NCBI RefSeq assembly: GCF_017562075.2 | Contig: NC_054082.1 | Span: 11,565,050-11,629,049, forward strand | Length of the DNA: 64,000 nt | Reading direction: 5' to 3' | Origin: Anopheles merus | Taxonomy: Eukaryota > Arthropoda > Insecta > Diptera > Culicidae | Shown: piece by piece, positions 38,101 to 53,612 of the stretch | How the letters are laid out: every line of letters starts with the position of its first letter | Numbering within the stretch: the stretch's first letter is position 1 | The notes under the pieces: generated by a model | Told to the model about the DNA's origin: nothing | What the model saw: the letters and a program-made list of their open reading frames with translations, nothing else | Databases searched by the model: none | Translations under genes and position numbers: made by a program

Positions 38101-41100
38101 AGTTATGTATAGATATGATAAAATAATTCGATATTTTTATAAAGAAAAAAATCGGTTTGATAAACAGTAAACTCCTTTGTGATATGAGCTTTTTATAGAC
38201 TAGTCTATGTCGATAGTTTATGAAACTAAATGGAATAAAATAGATGATTGAATACTCGGTCGTATTTAAATTACACACCACCGATTGTCCTTCGCGGTTT
38301 TCCATCGACGGAAGAATCGATTAGCAAACATTGGCAACCAATCATTTAAATAACTCCCGAGTATCATTGGCCAACATTCACACCAACTGCAAATATGCAG
38401 CTGTGTGTTTTGAAGCAAGGGTCATTTGCTTCGGTATTGTTTTCAAACCCGGATGCGGATGAGTGCATTTATTTATCGGAGGATGAAACCGCCATCATAT
38501 TTGCGGTCAGAATGTGTGCGATAAGCAATCGCAATGAGCGATCATGGCGGATGCAGCACTTGGTCGATGCTCAATGATGATTCCTAATCGGTGCATAATT
38601 ATCACCCGATGCGGAGAACGTCCAACGCAACACAAAGAGGGGAAGGATTTTAGCGGTTTCAAGCAGGGAAATTCAAAAGTTCATTCAACGTTACATGTTC
38701 ACCACTACCGAGCATCGAATAGCGTAATTATTGGACACTTGCTGTTCTTGTGTGATATTTACTTGGCTACATTCTTCCAACTATAAAGTACAAGAATAAA
38801 GCCGTGCGTAGTAAGCACAAACTACCATTTTGCACCACTAATATGGAATAATTGCCATAGGAATGCAAGAAGCTTCATAAATTTCCTAGGTGAGGTCAGC
38901 AAATAGCACAATCCTTCTATACACCCAGCTGCGCCAACAATGACAACGGTTCTGCAATTATCGATACGGTACATAGCATTACCCTATGCACACGATAGTT
39001 TAACGCTGTCTGTGTGTGAGTCCGAGTCATGCAATCTATGGACGGTAGGATGCGTCCAGCACAAATTTTCACAGTCCACTATGCAAATATTGAAATATGA
39101 AAACCTATTGTATCATTCCGCGTACAAACCATCACTACCGTTTACCATCTACCCACTCCAGACTACAGTTGTGACAAACATGCTGGCCTTTTGCACAAGC
39201 ATGCACTTACGTTCATTGGCTTCGATTGTATGTGGACAGTTTAGGAGATGCTTTGAAATATAGCTTTCGGATAAGGCATCCAGCGTGGCATACGTAATAG
39301 ACCAGCGAATACATAGAACGAGCACTGGTTTATAGAGCATGAAGGACAGCAGGACACTACAAAAGCAGCTTCATTTTCCTAGCAGAGTACTTTATCTTTC
39401 GAAGCGTCATTCTGCATGTGGTGTGTTTAGATGTGACAGCGTTTTGTGAATCTTTTAGCAATGTAAGAATATGAATAGGATAAATGATTCGTGAAGTTTG
39501 TTTGAAGAACTAGAAATTTACTTATATACATTTTTTTAATGTAGGACTGACTGCTATGCAATCCTGCTATTGTAATCATTCCACATCGGCACATCAAATT
39601 TTGCATTTGGTCAGGACCATATGGTATGGGAGCTGTTTTGCTGTAAAAGCAAAAGCGGCAAAAATGACTGCTTTTAACAGAGCATGTTTCGGTAATATCT
39701 ATTTCCCAAACAATAGGTTAGCTGGCATTGATCATGAAACAGCATTGTTTTGTTATCTTCATCCCGAGCAACTCTCTTGAGAAATTGTTTAACAAAATTA
39801 TCTCCTGGAAATTGTAGTTTTGAATTACCAAGCCAGTTTTCAACGTTGGACTGTTACCATTCCTCCATTAAATCGGTCCCATTTATCTTGAAATAAAATC
39901 TTACTGAAAGCAATTCCGGCCCAAATATCAGATAGAATTGGAGTTTGCATTAAAATTTATGTGTTGCAGGGTATAAAATTGCTACTGGAAGGGATTCATT
40001 GAAAAGGATTCATCGTTCGAGTCGTTCTAATGTAGGCATGAAAGTGACACATAGTAAAACTTTATATTCAAGTATACAAGTACGTAAACAACAGTTCATT
40101 TGTTTCAAACATTCAGCTGCTACATTTCAACAACGATCCAACTAGATTTGTCGATAATTCTTTCTCTTTTCAATCATCCCTTCTATATCAACTCTACTGG
40201 TAGTAATTTCAAAGCACAAGATAACAAATCCAGACATCAACAGTAAAACTACGGATGCATTTACCCATGGGAATCCAATCTGGCATAATAACGAAAACTG
40301 AAAAGATTGGATATGAAATACAAAAATCTGTTCTATGACCTTAACCAACAAGGGCGTCAAAATTGGCTGCCAAGACGTCAGAAGAGCAATCACGGAAACT
40401 CGATTGAAGAATTAGGAGCTCCATTGACGTCGGATCAATTTTACCGTAGCTGCGGGATTGGTTCAGTACACCGTAAAAAATGAAGGAATACGTACGCCCA
40501 TGCGTGGGTATGTGTGAAGGACATTCACTTCCTATTAGACAGCAAAGCCAAATAAGCTGATGTAATTTGATTGCAGGAGAAGACTTCAATATCAAGAATG
40601 TTTTTCCCAGAAGTTGGGTGCCTGAGAAAGCTACAATCAACATCTTACCCCAAACACTGGGTATCCTTTATCGTACCGAAACATACCGAGATTTGAACAA
40701 AGCTTAAATCCCAAGTGTTTGTGGGAAGGTAAAGGATTTCGCTGCAAGAAAAGGGATCCCTTGTCCCAATAAAAAGGGTTTGATTTTTCGCATGATTACA
40801 AGTAGCGTCCAAAGGGATTGAACCGGGTTTTTTTTTAATATGAAAGGAAACCCCTTATTTTGCATAGAACTTTTTACAAAAGCTTAGATTAGTGTAAACC
40901 GTTTGGTAGATTCGCTTTGGTCACAAAAATGGGCTGCCAGGAAGCTGATTGGTTCGTTATTTCGTTTTGTGGTGAATGTACCTCAATAATTGCACATTCT
41001 TATACACATCCACAGGAGCTAGTTTGTTGCCAGCAGTTTTTCTTTACGAAACACAGTTTCTTTGCGTAAAAGCTAGCTTCCTTTGAGTGCCTCCCGAGGG

Positions 41101-41561
41101 TGCTTAAGGGATTGCTGTGCAACCTCGAGAAATAAGGCATTGAAACAGCCTACAATGAGAAGGTTTGCTAAGACATAACAAATTCATAGAGCTTCCTTTG
41201 TCGTTCAAGAGCGCCGGAGGATAGCAACTCTTTAGTAACGCTTTCTCCAAAGTTATGAGGACCCCTTCATATATCTATTGAAGTCTGCCTGCTTCTTACA
41301 GGACTGTTCTGTATAGCATAGCCTTTTATTAAGCGATATCCTGCAGCAAAATAGAGGAGTAAAGGAAAACTGCAATAGAGAAGTGCTTCTCTTGCTTACC
41401 ATGAGTAAAAGAGCTAAGTGATTTGAATTAAATGAAGAAGAATTTTATTTATCATAAAATGGAATTTATGTTTAAAAAACCAAATGATTAGTACGAAATT
41501 CATTTGTTTGCTACTGCAATAAGGTTAAGCATTTGCTCTGTTCGTGTGAATGGTGAAAAGT

Positions 41562-41576
41562 AAAAAAAAAAAAAAA
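41562..41576. repeat. Homopolymer run, 15 A
   Basis: Fifteen A residues preceded by agt and followed by cacc. Simple repeat with no flanking duplication. Confidence 0.9.
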
Positions 41577-44500
41577 CACCAGCGAATAGTATTGAAAAGT
41601 TGTGTAGGGTTATGTTATACATCTTCACCGACAAATTATATTATATCTTTTATGGGATTCGGCACTGCAGCAGTATTTTTTTTAAATACAAGAACATCTG
41701 CAGTGATCAATTATTTCATCGTTTCTATTCTCGTTTCTTTTGGAAAAGTTATGTTGGGTTTCGTTATTTCTGGGCAGTGCGTTAGAAAATTAACCAAATA
41801 CATATTGTTTGCACATTTTTGCTTAGAGTTTACAGACAAAGAATGATTTCCTTCCTTTAACAAAATTAAACAATTAAAATAATATTGTTTCAATAGAATC
41901 ACGAGGAATTGTTGCCTTGCATCACTAATATATTGTAATAAAATGTTTCTTTTGCCGACACAAAATAAGAACTGCAACTGTTTTTTGTTCAAACATTGCT
42001 TCATTGTACCAACGAAATCTTGTTCATCCAGTAAATTTATCGAGATGTAAGGACAGAGGTATTTCACATCATGAAATGTTGTCTACAAACTAATTTATCA
42101 ACGCTCAAAATGCTGCAGGTAAACAGTAGGTCTAGTACGTTTTTGTACGTGCTGCACGAATCAGTGGACCGAGTATACTATTCTACTTTTTGTATTGGAA
42201 TATTTGTCCGCGTAGAAAGGTACACGGATATGCTCCTTCAATATATCATCGTAGGATTTCATGCTTACTTCCTTTTTCCAGGTATTTTCCACGTATCGGA
42301 AACCTCTCGTATAGATATGACATATTTTTTCATATCCAGCGTAAATTTCAGTGCACAAGAAGGATATGAAAAATCTGTACCTTCCAGCCACTTGAGCAAA
42401 TAGATGTCGGATCGCAATTTGGATCAATATTTTCGAGATTTATTAACATTCATGGCAATGATTTATGCGTGCACGGGAATGTTGCCTGGCTCTATTTTCC
42501 ACCGTACAGTTCCGCCACCGAAAAGCTCTCATCTTTCACATTGAGAAAAACAGCCGACGCACCTCGACGGGATAGCGTAAATTAGAGAGCTGAAAATGAG
42601 ACTTCTACTTAAACACCACACTCTCTGCCATGGTTCGCATTCGCCTACTGGTGGAAATGTTACGAGAAAATGAAAGAACGATTTGCCAACAGAATGAAAA
42701 TGAACGAATAATGAGCATGAAATGGAATGCCGCAGGAAAAACGAATCATTTTTCTCGGTTCGCGTCGCTTACGCCGGGAACCACTCTGCCACTGGAGTGC
42801 CGGAAACGATGACGTGCCTGACGGTGGACCTCTCAAATGTCGGCTCGGGAAGACCGGGGCTCTGGCCATGTTATATCATGAAAAATCTTGGCACGATTTT
42901 TCTCCACTGATTGCAAGGGCGTAAAAAATAGCAGATCGAGCGCGCTAGAAAATGGAAAGCAACTGATGGTAGGAGAGGAATGTTGCAATCGGTTATCTGA
43001 TAGGAAAAATTAATTGAATTAAAATAAATGACTAGCGGCTAGGGGAAGCGAAGACGGAGGGTTGGGTGTGAAGTGTAAGCAATCTCCTTCTGCGGGAGCT
43101 TCCGAGCACACTGGTACGGTGTCTCATGAAACTTGAAGCTTATTTCCTTCCGATCGAATAGTCGTTGGGGCGTGAATTATTAGAACGGCGGCAGCATGGT
43201 GAAAAAAGGTGACTTGGTAGCGTTCGCTGATTAGTGGAGGACACGGTGGGGGAAGCAAGGTTTGAGCGATTTATTGCTTTCGTAATCTTTGATCAGAATT
43301 TGTGCCAAAGGGGTTCTGAGAGCCACCAACTTTTATTACCGCTGGCTAAAAAAGTTATTCAAATGAAAGCGCTGATCGGGAGCGGAAAGCTGGCATGATT
43401 AGATATAATTGTATAGATTTTTTTCATATCTAATTGAACTTTCCAATGGATCAGGTGCTAGATACAGAAAGGTAATACATAAATAAACATAAATCAATGT
43501 TTCTCAAAGATTCATTTTTGCACAGGATTATTAAGCGTCATGAGATTTTAAACCAGCCTGCTCTATTAATCAAAGCTTCCGTTCAGATTTACTGTCGCGG
43601 TTGTTTGTGTTGCAAAGAAGGTGAAACGAGTCCAAAATGGCGTTATTATCTGGTCGCTTGTTTGTAATGAAAAGGCAATAACAATAAAAATTTCATGGCA
43701 CCTTTCGGATAAGGCGCCTCCAAAACAGTTTACCAGCACAGGCGCTTGCCTTAATGCGTATAAATAAAATTTCATAGACTACCGGCTAGTCTACCCTCCA
43801 CGGCCCAACGTCGAGTGAACCATCTGGGGTATGGCGTATCCGTCCAGTGGTACAAGGTACAACGGCTCATTCATGGATAAATGTAAGCCTATAGCTCTAT
43901 CGTTTTTGTTTTGTCTGTTGTCTCCAACCCCACGTTAAGCGTTTAAACTGCGTCTGGAAAAGCGGCTGTGACTTGTTTCTCGACCGAGCGTTCTAACACA
44001 CTCTAGCCGCTAGGTACTGGATCAAGCGTTCCACGGCAAAAAGCTTCCAAACACGAAAAAGAAAACCCAACATGAGGACAATCATGGCGATGGCGTTGGA
44101 ACGTCGTGACTCCCTATTAATTATATGATATACATCGGAGACCCCGCCAACGGCTGTCGTTTTCATAAATTTATACACCGGTCGCTTCCCATCTAATCGT
44201 AGCGAAACGCACGCGTCGTCTGCGGTGGTTGTTCAAGCAAATGCACCACAGCTGAGCCTCGCCTTGCTCGCCAGACCAGCCAAGGATTATCTAGGGCTCG
44301 GGAGTAATCACAGAGCGAGGGCGCAAAAGCGAAGGAGAGAGCGAACTTACTAAAGGTATAGGCCGGTTGTATCATGTTTGCCTATCGCTACAATCGGTCG
44401 TTAGAGGTTTGCGATTGTTGTGCTACGTACACTATATATATATTTTCTCGACAAACCGGATAGGAAGTTTCTAGCAGCACGGTGGAATGGCAATAGCTAC

Positions 44501-46996
44501 GCTTTCCTCGGGACGGTACGAGCAAATGTGCGCGATACGTAAGTTAAGCAATAAACCCATAAAAAATACCTATTCAAACATGAAGCTACAGTACCGCGAA
44601 AAGGAGTGAAAAGCATACTTTATTTGGTCACCTAAACGGTACAGTTTTGCATGAAACGATAATTAAATACAAAAAGTTTGCATCACAAATTACATTATTT
44701 AACTCAGTCGTAAAGAGATAAGGCATGTATAATAGCAACGTATACACCAAGCAAATAAACGTTCCAACGGAAGCAAGTAAAGCCAAGCGGGTAAAAATGT
44801 GCCTTTGCAAACGTTACTAAACCCTTTTTAATTGATGCAATTTTCTTGACTTTTTTCTTAAACTTGGCGTTCTGCCGGGTCCCATGATAGCGGCAGAACC
44901 CTTAGGCGAGTAAAGACAACTATTTTTTGTCTGACAAACATTACCCAGTGTTAAGCGGCGGAAATGAAGATGCAAATATTTTCCACACCATTGAGCGTTT
45001 CCAACTTGAATTTAACAAATAAAAAGAGTAAAGAAGGACTATGTTACAAATTAGTTCTTTTTTTTTCAAAAAGTAAAAGATTCACTTTTTTCACCCTCCA
45101 TCGTTTGCTCCGAAAATAATAGGTTGTCACAAGGAAAAGGATTGTTCCTTGGAGCACTCAAACGGAAGGCACTAATTATGATAATGGTGTATTTTGATTT
45201 TTTACAGCCATTTGAACAAGGAAATTTGGTTTTTTTGTTCTTTTGAGAAAATCGCCCAGAGCGATTGTAGAAGAAAGTATAGCTAGAAAAAGCAAAAAAA
45301 AAATTGGCTTTTTTAAATGGTTTCTGTGCAAAAGTGGTCAAAAATTGGCAGTGTTCCAAGGGTAGTCAATATGCTAGCATTAAATAAGAACTACATTTAA
45401 ATTTGCTTTTAGCATGCGGAAGTCTTTTCATAAAATCACTCAAAAAAACTTTAATATAAACTCCCAACTCAAAACATTTAGTTTGCTCAGTGGTCACACA
45501 GTACATTTTGTTGAGTCGTAAGATAAAATCATCGCTAGCGGTTAAACTATTATCAAATCAAAGTTCTTTACGAGCAAAACACTACGTACAAGCGACTTCC
45601 GTAGCCAAACACTAAATCCTTTTGGAAAATGTTGGTCGGGCTGTAGAGATAGTTTTCTATTAAACTTACTTTGTCACTTTTGACAGTGTGCGGCACTGAT
45701 TTATTGTTCGGCTACACTCGCTGGTAGAATGAGAGTGGCTACCTACCGAGGGCCACATTATCCAAATTCTAAACAAAACTTTATTTGGGTAGTCTTTCGG
45801 TTGGTGTGTTTCAAAACTTGGTGGTAAGGGGGTAGCTTCGGGGCAGATGTATTGTGAGGTTTCCTAAAATCACTTCTATTGTAACTTTTCCTTTTGGGAT
45901 AGAGCAGAAGCGTAGGGATACAGAAACTATGTTCTCAACTGTCAACAAGCCTAAAAGTGTGGAACTTTACCATCTGAACGACGGAGCAGACCAATGACCA
46001 CGAACTATGGGAGTGCGGCTCCGACTTGCGGAAAACAAAACTATCCGCAGGGCAGTTCCCCTATCGCAGTAAGATCGAAGAGGCTCACTTACGGAAAAAA
46101 AAACTTCGAAATGCTTGGGCCAATGCACAAAAACATAATCAATGGAGGAAAAATACATAACTGAGCGGAAACGAGCGGAACTAAAAATAAAGCAAATATT
46201 TTCCAATGTGATGTTGAATGCCTCCAGTGCCCCAGAATAGCTATATGCACCTTTTGCATCTGATTCAGAAATAGTTTCGATTGAATTTAGGGAAGCGATG
46301 TTTCGTAAAACAACTTGAAAGTTGGCGAACCACAAAGGCTGCATGCTCCGGAACAGTGTGGTATACCACCATGGGATCGCAACGAAAAATATGTATGCCA
46401 TCCCCAACAGGACCCATCAGTCTGCTTTCTTGGTATTTTCACCCTACAATGAAATCCATGAAATCGCTTCGATCCATCCGTATAAAGAAATACGTATACA
46501 AATTTGCACCACCGATCAGAAATCCATCTTAGTATCGTTAGGGGAAAAACATAAAAGTTTTCCTGCTTTGTTGGATCAGCAGCAAAACTCGTCAAAGGCA
46601 ACCTAACAGGGCATCGAAAAGGCAACGTGAAAGTTGTATAAAATTCGAACCCTTCAACTTTTTCTTGTCGCTTGATTTTTCGACGAAACTTGCATAAATG
46701 GCCATATATGTGTGAAAAGTTATTTTCAGCCTTCTTTATAGCCCTTTCTAGAATTGGTGAAGAAAGAGGGTTTTCAATGTTTTACAATTTGCTGGAAACT
46801 CCCTATAGGACTACTTTTGCCAAATTCACACTCCCAGTTTCCCCAATTCTAGTGACGCGTATAAAATCATTTCCATTTAAGAGTGAATCCAATACAGCAC
46901 GGCGCCTGTTGGCATTGTGTTTGCATCAAAAGGGATTCGCCACTGAATTTCTTTGTGATTTTACGGCGACAGTGATATTGAAATGGTTTTTTTCTA

Positions 46997-47012
46997 TTTT
47001 TTTTTTTTTTTT
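46997..47012. repeat. Homopolymer run, 16 T
   Basis: Sixteen T residues inside a wider T-rich stretch (about 46985-47032). On the minus strand it is A-rich, so it cannot be a pyrimidine tract for the slit-like gene. Confidence 0.9.
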
Positions 47013-50000
47013 AATTTTATTTTTCCCATTGTTAGCAATTCTCTCGAACGGATCCCGGTTGATAAATTGTATGAAATAGCGCCGATTCCCAAGAAACATT
47101 TTGTTATACAAAAAATAACAACCCAATATTGCCTTTCCTACAACAGCCGTCGACAACAACAACGGAAGTTAACGTATAAAATTAGATATTGTTACGCAAC
47201 GGACACATCCTGCCAGTTAGTAGATTTTCGATTTCGTTTTTAATTCAGTTACATAACCTTATTGTAGGAGGAAATGATAGATAAAGGCGTTTACTTGCAA
47301 CTTGCAATGAAATAGCAATGGACTAAGAAATATTAAAAACACCAACATGATTGAGCTCGTCAGTGTGGAAAGTAGGCTGAACTCAGCGCGACCTAAAAAT
47401 ATTCAAAAAGGATCCATCAACCGGAAGACGAACTTTAAGGAAAAGTCCATGAAACAGAAACAAAAAATCATGAAATTTGATGGAAAAGGTTCTGGAGCAG
47501 CACCACATGCACAAGTAGGAGCATAACACACTCACAGGCCGGTGAAACTTCAGTTCCGGTCGGAGGTTTTTGGTGAAAGTTATACTTACCGAGAAACTTC
47601 TTCACATATAACAATAAGGATTTTTTTTTTATATTCACTCTTTACTTTCTCAAGAAAGGTCGTTTAAAGGGACATTTTATTTGGGGTTTCTGCTACACCA
47701 TACGACCTTTGGTAAAGATTTCGTGCTGGGTCTCTTTTTTTGCAGTCATCTATTACTTCTGACCCTCGCCTCACAGTGAGACTATCATCGCGGGAGGTCA
47801 GAGCTAGGAGTCACTGTTGAATAGAAGCACCGAACCGAACTCAAACACACACGGGGATTGTTGTCAATTCGTTTCCGGCATGCTATTGGGCAGTAAAAAG
47901 TAATTAACCGTCCAAATAAACTCCCCAAACACACGAAGTCAATAATCGTAAACATACCAAACACCGTTCCATTGCAGGATTCCTTTTTTTCCTGTGCATC
48001 TGAACCCTGGCACAACCATCTTGCGTATGCGCTGGAGCTTATGAGTAGAGGGGAAGGAAACCCGACAAAGGACTGAGCATACGGCAAAGGACTGAAAAAA
48101 TGTGACAAGGGGGACAGATAATATTGTTCACCTCAACTCCTACGGGGGCAACTCCTTTTTTTACTTTGTATTTATAAGCGTCAGTTGATATTGAGTCCGT
48201 CTTTTTTCTCCTTGTTCCTTTTTCCCCCCTGGAGAAATAGACTTGTTGGGTTTCGCTACTACCATCGCGACTTGCAACGATTGTTGGCGGTAGGCAAACA
48301 TAAAAAGGTGAGCTATTTGCCACCACTTCCCGCGCAACATATCATCGCATTCCCGAAAGGTTGGCACACTTTGTTCCAGTCGAGAAAAATAAGCATGTTA
48401 ACAGCGGGCAGGCAGGTGACAAATTTCCATTGCGTGCGTTATAATGCTGGAAAATGAGCTTGGAAAACACACACACACAAACACATTCATCAACGGTGAC
48501 GATGGAAAGAGGCAGCAATGGGGCACAACTTTCCTTCAGCATTGGTGCGGCAAAAGTGTGTAATAGGATATTATTTTTTCTTTGAAAAACCGGAATCATC
48601 ATACAATGAGACTCATGGTGAAAAACTGGTGGATGATTTGTGCCGTGACTAATTGAACCGTTGAGTTGATGTAATTAGAACAGCTCAATCGGGACTACAG
48701 GTTAAGTGATGAAAGTTACTAAGAACCAGGTAAAGCGGACCGAAATAACAGACATAAAATAATGTCAACAACAATAAATGACAGTTAAATATGGAATGAC
48801 ATATCAATTAACTTCCTACCAGACAAACAGAACAGGACACGACCGAAATGCTATAATATATTTTATATAAAGATATTTTAGTATGATCAGTCAGCTAGAG
48901 TAAGATATCCAACTCTAAAGTCGGTTGTAAATAATGTATTGAAAAGGATATTAATTTATGCAACAAACCGATTCAGCAAATCACTCCACACCAATTCAGC
49001 TAAAAAGTCTAAAGATTGTAAGGCAATATAAAATTTACATTTCTCAGAGTCTCGCGATGTTTAATATGCGCCATTTCGTTATCAGTAGTAAGCCAGCTCC
49101 AACCAGGTCTACCGTTGCGAAGTGAAAATTTTGGTTAATAATTTGAATATTTAAATTCAAATGTCACCCTATTGCCGTTCGTAATAAACACCTTGGCGTT
49201 TGGTGCTTGTTTCGTGTCGTGTCCTTTCGCTGCTGGGTTGGAGAATACGAAGACTACAAAGTGCCTTCATCCTCTTCCATTGCCGTGCGGCAAGGATAAG
49301 GTAAAATTAGATTGTCTTGCCGGTGTATAGGCAAGTGGAGAGTAATTAGCATTAATTGGAATAAATTACTTCGCCTGCACAGCGGACAGAACGTAGTGGA
49401 GTGCGAAAAAGACGTAATTAATATTGCAGTTTCTTGTAACGCTCAGCTAAGGTGAGTTTTGCGGGCAGATGGGGGCAACTGGAGGTGCACATTAAGCTTC
49501 TTAAGATAAGACTAGACAAACATCGTTGAAGAGGTGAAGCGTGGCTCGTCGCGAGAGTTTTTGAGGAAAGTGCTTTAAAGTTAGAATAAGAGAATGATAG
49601 GGCAATGTCTTCAACTGCTCATTGTGCTAATCGGTTTGCTAGTGAACGTGTTATTACCATCGTTCAGAAATTCAAGAAAAAAAAAATACTGCAGGAAGTT
49701 TAAAGAATGAGGGAAACACAAATTTAAAATATAAATAATAGTTATTTGGTAATATTAGTTTTGGTAACACCAGTAGTTCAGGTCTATCCATCAGATAGAA
49801 GAATTTATATTTCTTCCTATTCATAGATTTTTTCAGTTAATCTAATGCCACTCCTCATGGTGTAGAAAAAAAAGAAGAAAAACGTCTGATGAATAATTAA
49901 TCAGGCTTGAGCCCCATTTTCGATGTCACACAAGAAATGACCCTCCCAGGACCGTGCTAGGACAAAATAACGTACAATTAAAGCCCGAGCTGGTGGAAAA

Positions 50001-52881
50001 AGGTACCGCAAAATTGAATCACACAACCAAGGGAAAATGCTTTTTTCCCTTTTACATTAACGCCTTATCTACTGAAGCTACTCCCGAAACAGTTTAGTCG
50101 TTTGTTATGCTTCGTTTCATTCTATTTGTTTTAACCATCGTCTTGCTTCTTAAAGCTTCTTTTTTTCTTGAGAACAAACCACCCTAACTTTCCAGGGCGT
50201 GAAGGTGCAGTTAGTTTACCATTGATTCAAACCAGCCTCTTCCGGAGAAGGTTTGGTAATGTCTGGTTGGTTTTGGCGGTATGCGTTACGTTCCATTTGC
50301 CATTCATTCAGTCGTCCAAGATTGATGGCCAGGGGAGCTACGGTTGCACGTACCAGCAAGAAGAAAAAAACATCATCTAGAATGTCTGAGTAGAGCATCA
50401 AATGATACGGGAAGGTGATGAAAGACCTCTTGCTCATTTCAAGGGGAAGTAAACTTATTTTGCATGGAGTTCTAGGCTCCACGTGGTGGACTTTATTCCA
50501 GTCACGTAGCATTCTTTTCCAAACAATAATTTGTGCATTTCCGGGACGCATTTCTTCCTTCATACGTCGATTCATCTAGAGAGACATTTCGTTCTTTCTG
50601 TTATGTACATGTGTTTTCGCAGCAACTCATAGTGCTACAAGCATGATGATTCAAAGCTGAACAAAGCATAATACCCTACAGGCACGCTATACGAGAAGCT
50701 GTAACACTCTGTAGGATGAGTTCACACTCCACAGCTCCACTGTCCGATGGGGTTGGATGGTTTGAAAAATTCAACATCCCCTCTTAGGTTGCAATAAACA
50801 TGCAATGGGAGCTACCCAGGAGCGGGGAGCTACGACGTCCACATCAGACGCATGTTACGTGACGGCCACCGGAGTTGGTGGAACACGTACCAGCATCGTT
50901 TAACCTTCGGCGAAAGGGAAAAATATTTTATTGACGTTTTTGGTTCATCAAAAATTTAGCTAAAATTGCTCTCCCTGCATCCCGTTCCTGTTGTTCGTTT
51001 CGGTTTTAGGGATGCTTTTGTTGCCCTGTTTGGTTAGGGATGAGGATGTTGCCTAAGCTGTTCGTTGGATACTTGTGCGTTGGGTACGAATTATTATAGC
51101 CCACACGGGAGCAACTCGCATGTTAGATGGAGCGTTACGTTCGCTATTCCACAGTGGTCGGAAGGTAGTTTAAATTGAATTTTCTGAAGGTATTTCCAAT
51201 CCAATCGAGCTGTATGGTCAGCGTAAAAATGTTTAACACTGAGGTAGCCATTATGGTTGCAGTAATAAAACGATTGCTAGGTTTACAGTCAATTGAGGGG
51301 ACGAGCGAACTGGAACTGTACGAAGTTTGCACAGCAATGAAATGTTTTGAAGCTGTGAGTATAATTTGAAAAACGAAATGTGGAGTTTTTTAATCAATAT
51401 TATAATATACATTAACATTGTTGAAAGTATCATTCCATGAAAGAGTTCTATTAACTTTAACAAACATGTATATCAAAATTATATAATTGTCCAACATTAG
51501 TTCAGCATTTGCGCGGACAGTAAATAAGCTTTAAATACAAACTACTAGCCTAAAAAAAATATTTTAATGTGTTTAACCTTTTCCCCTCGCAGATCAAATT
51601 AACCTTTCAAAATAGATCGCCAATTATTCACATCCTCTTCGCATTGCACGGAACATAACAACTACGCCAGACGAATCAAATTACTATCGCGCTTTCCGTT
51701 ATGGCAGCAGTTGACATAATTGAATAAGTGAACGCAACCTTTTAGTGACAGCTTGGGCGAAAGTAAGGAATGTAAATGAAAGTGCCAGCAAGCTTGGTAA
51801 GATGTTTTCTCTCATTTCACCCTTTAGTCCGCCCAACAGGAGGGAATAACTTTTCCAATCAAACCCCTTGCCGGTCGTTGTGCTCGGCACTGTTGAATAT
51901 CTCGATTTTCCATAAAGCCCAGATGCGGCGCGGAATGTTAATAAATTACCAAACGTGCTCCAAATTAGTCCGGTTCGACCCGGGGAGCTTGTTTTAAGCT
52001 GTCAAGCAGCCCGTTTTTGTATTTACTAAATGCCCGTGTTTACGGTATTGCTTAAATGTCTGGGATTGGAAATTAAATTACCGCGGTCCACGGTGGTGAT
52101 CACGGAAATTTGCGTTTCTCCGTGTGTATAGGATCGGGGGGAGAAATGTTCTACAGTGGAAAGGACAATGTGAACCAAGTGAAAGTGCGGAAACAATGTA
52201 CGACGTGGCACAAATTAGAACAACAGTGTTTCGCTGTGTTCGCTACGACAGGCTGTTGAAATGCCCCTTTTTCACCAAGTCAACTCCTTCCCAACCGGAA
52301 CCTGTCAACAGACCCCTTTCACCGAATTTTCTATCGCTGGCAAGTGTTGCGTGAATCCGAGAAGAAAAAAAAACACGAATAAATCGCAACACAGGAGTAA
52401 CTTTGAGCGAATGAAACTCCAATAAATCTTCTTCGCCCATAGCTGTGGTTCGTTACTAAGGCAGAAGAGAAAGCAGCAACTTTTTCCTCCTTGTCTGTTT
52501 GCCACCACTAGCACAACTATTTCGCGACCTCGGCAGACGCTTTAACGGAAAACACTCGTAGATAGAGAGCCACTGCGAAAAAGTTTCATACCCTTGCTAC
52601 CTTCAACCCGGGATGACCTTTCGATGGCTCCTTCCGTCCAGGTTGTTCGTCTTTCCCTGTTCGGAATACACCTGGTCGTCGGTTGCCTGAACGGAGCGCG
52701 TTTGCACCTTTTGTGCGTGCCACTGTGCATAGTAGAAAGGTGCAAAGATTCACCTACCAACGGGAAAAGATTGTCCCGCCGCCATTTGGGTACGGAAGTG
52801 GATGCTAAGAATTTGAAACGGTAGCGCACGCTGGATGGTTACAGAAATGCGATGTTTTGCTTGCCACTCGGCATACCAATG

Positions 52882-52895
52882 CTCTCTCTCTCTCT
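52882..52895. repeat. (CT)7 dinucleotide run
   Basis: Seven CT units within a relatively GC-rich block. The minus-strand reading is GAGA-like. Confidence 0.9.
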
Positions 52896-53587
52896 GTGTA
52901 GCGCACGTGCTGTGCTCGTCAGGTGGATTGTGCTGAATTTAATTAAAATATATTGCGCGCCATTTATCAATCTTTCGGTGTGCTGCTCAGTTGGAGCAGC
53001 CTTTGAAATAGACAAATTTAGGTGTGTTTTATCCAAAGCATGAGGTGAGCATTCGCACACCCGCGTCCATAGCACCGAGCAGGATGATAAACCTGCGGAA
53101 GCCACATTGTGCACGATATCGAATGATACGGTTGATGATTAATATTCCCCACCGGGTACGGTGCACGAGCATGAAAATCGATTTTAAAAGGCTTCTTGTG
53201 GGGCAAAGCCCTGTGCACGGGCAAAAGCGAAGAGTCAAGTAGTTCAAAAGGGACACAGTGTACAAATAACATAATCCAGTTAATCCGGTTGTAATCACAC
53301 ACTACCTTCACGCAACCGGTGGAGAATTGTTTGTTTGCGAAAATAAACGGGCAAATTTAATTTACAACTGCCACACAGTGGGGTCACTGTGGAGAGCACA
53401 ACGGTCGTGACTGGGAGTGGATCTCGGAAATCGATACACAATACGGTGCGCAGTTGATTCAAACATGCCTGCATCAAAGCGTACGCGGTTGTGAACAAAC
53501 GGGAAGCATGAATAAGTTCCACACAGGTTCTGGATGCTAGAAACCATATTTTCGATACTCAACGAACCTGTCTCCGGGGTGAACGGG

Positions 53588-53612
53588 CACACACACACAC
53601 ACACACACACAC
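53588..53612. repeat. (CA) microsatellite, 12.5 units
   Basis: An uninterrupted CA run of 25 bases, the longest pure dinucleotide array in the window and likely length-polymorphic. Confidence 0.95.

Noticed and set aside
38195..38208. 14-base palindrome atagactagtctat
   Set aside because: Too short and isolated to support a function.
42262..42284. Plus-strand acceptor-donor fusion (tccttttt ccag followed by gtattt) resembling a ratchet point
   Set aside because: The regenerated donor GTATTT is weak, the strand is opposite to the slit-like gene, and no other evidence of a plus-strand gene exists here.
44869..44899. 9-bp inverted repeat (gttctgccg and cggcagaac) with a 13-base loop
   Set aside because: Stems of this length and loop size are expected several times by chance in 64 kb.
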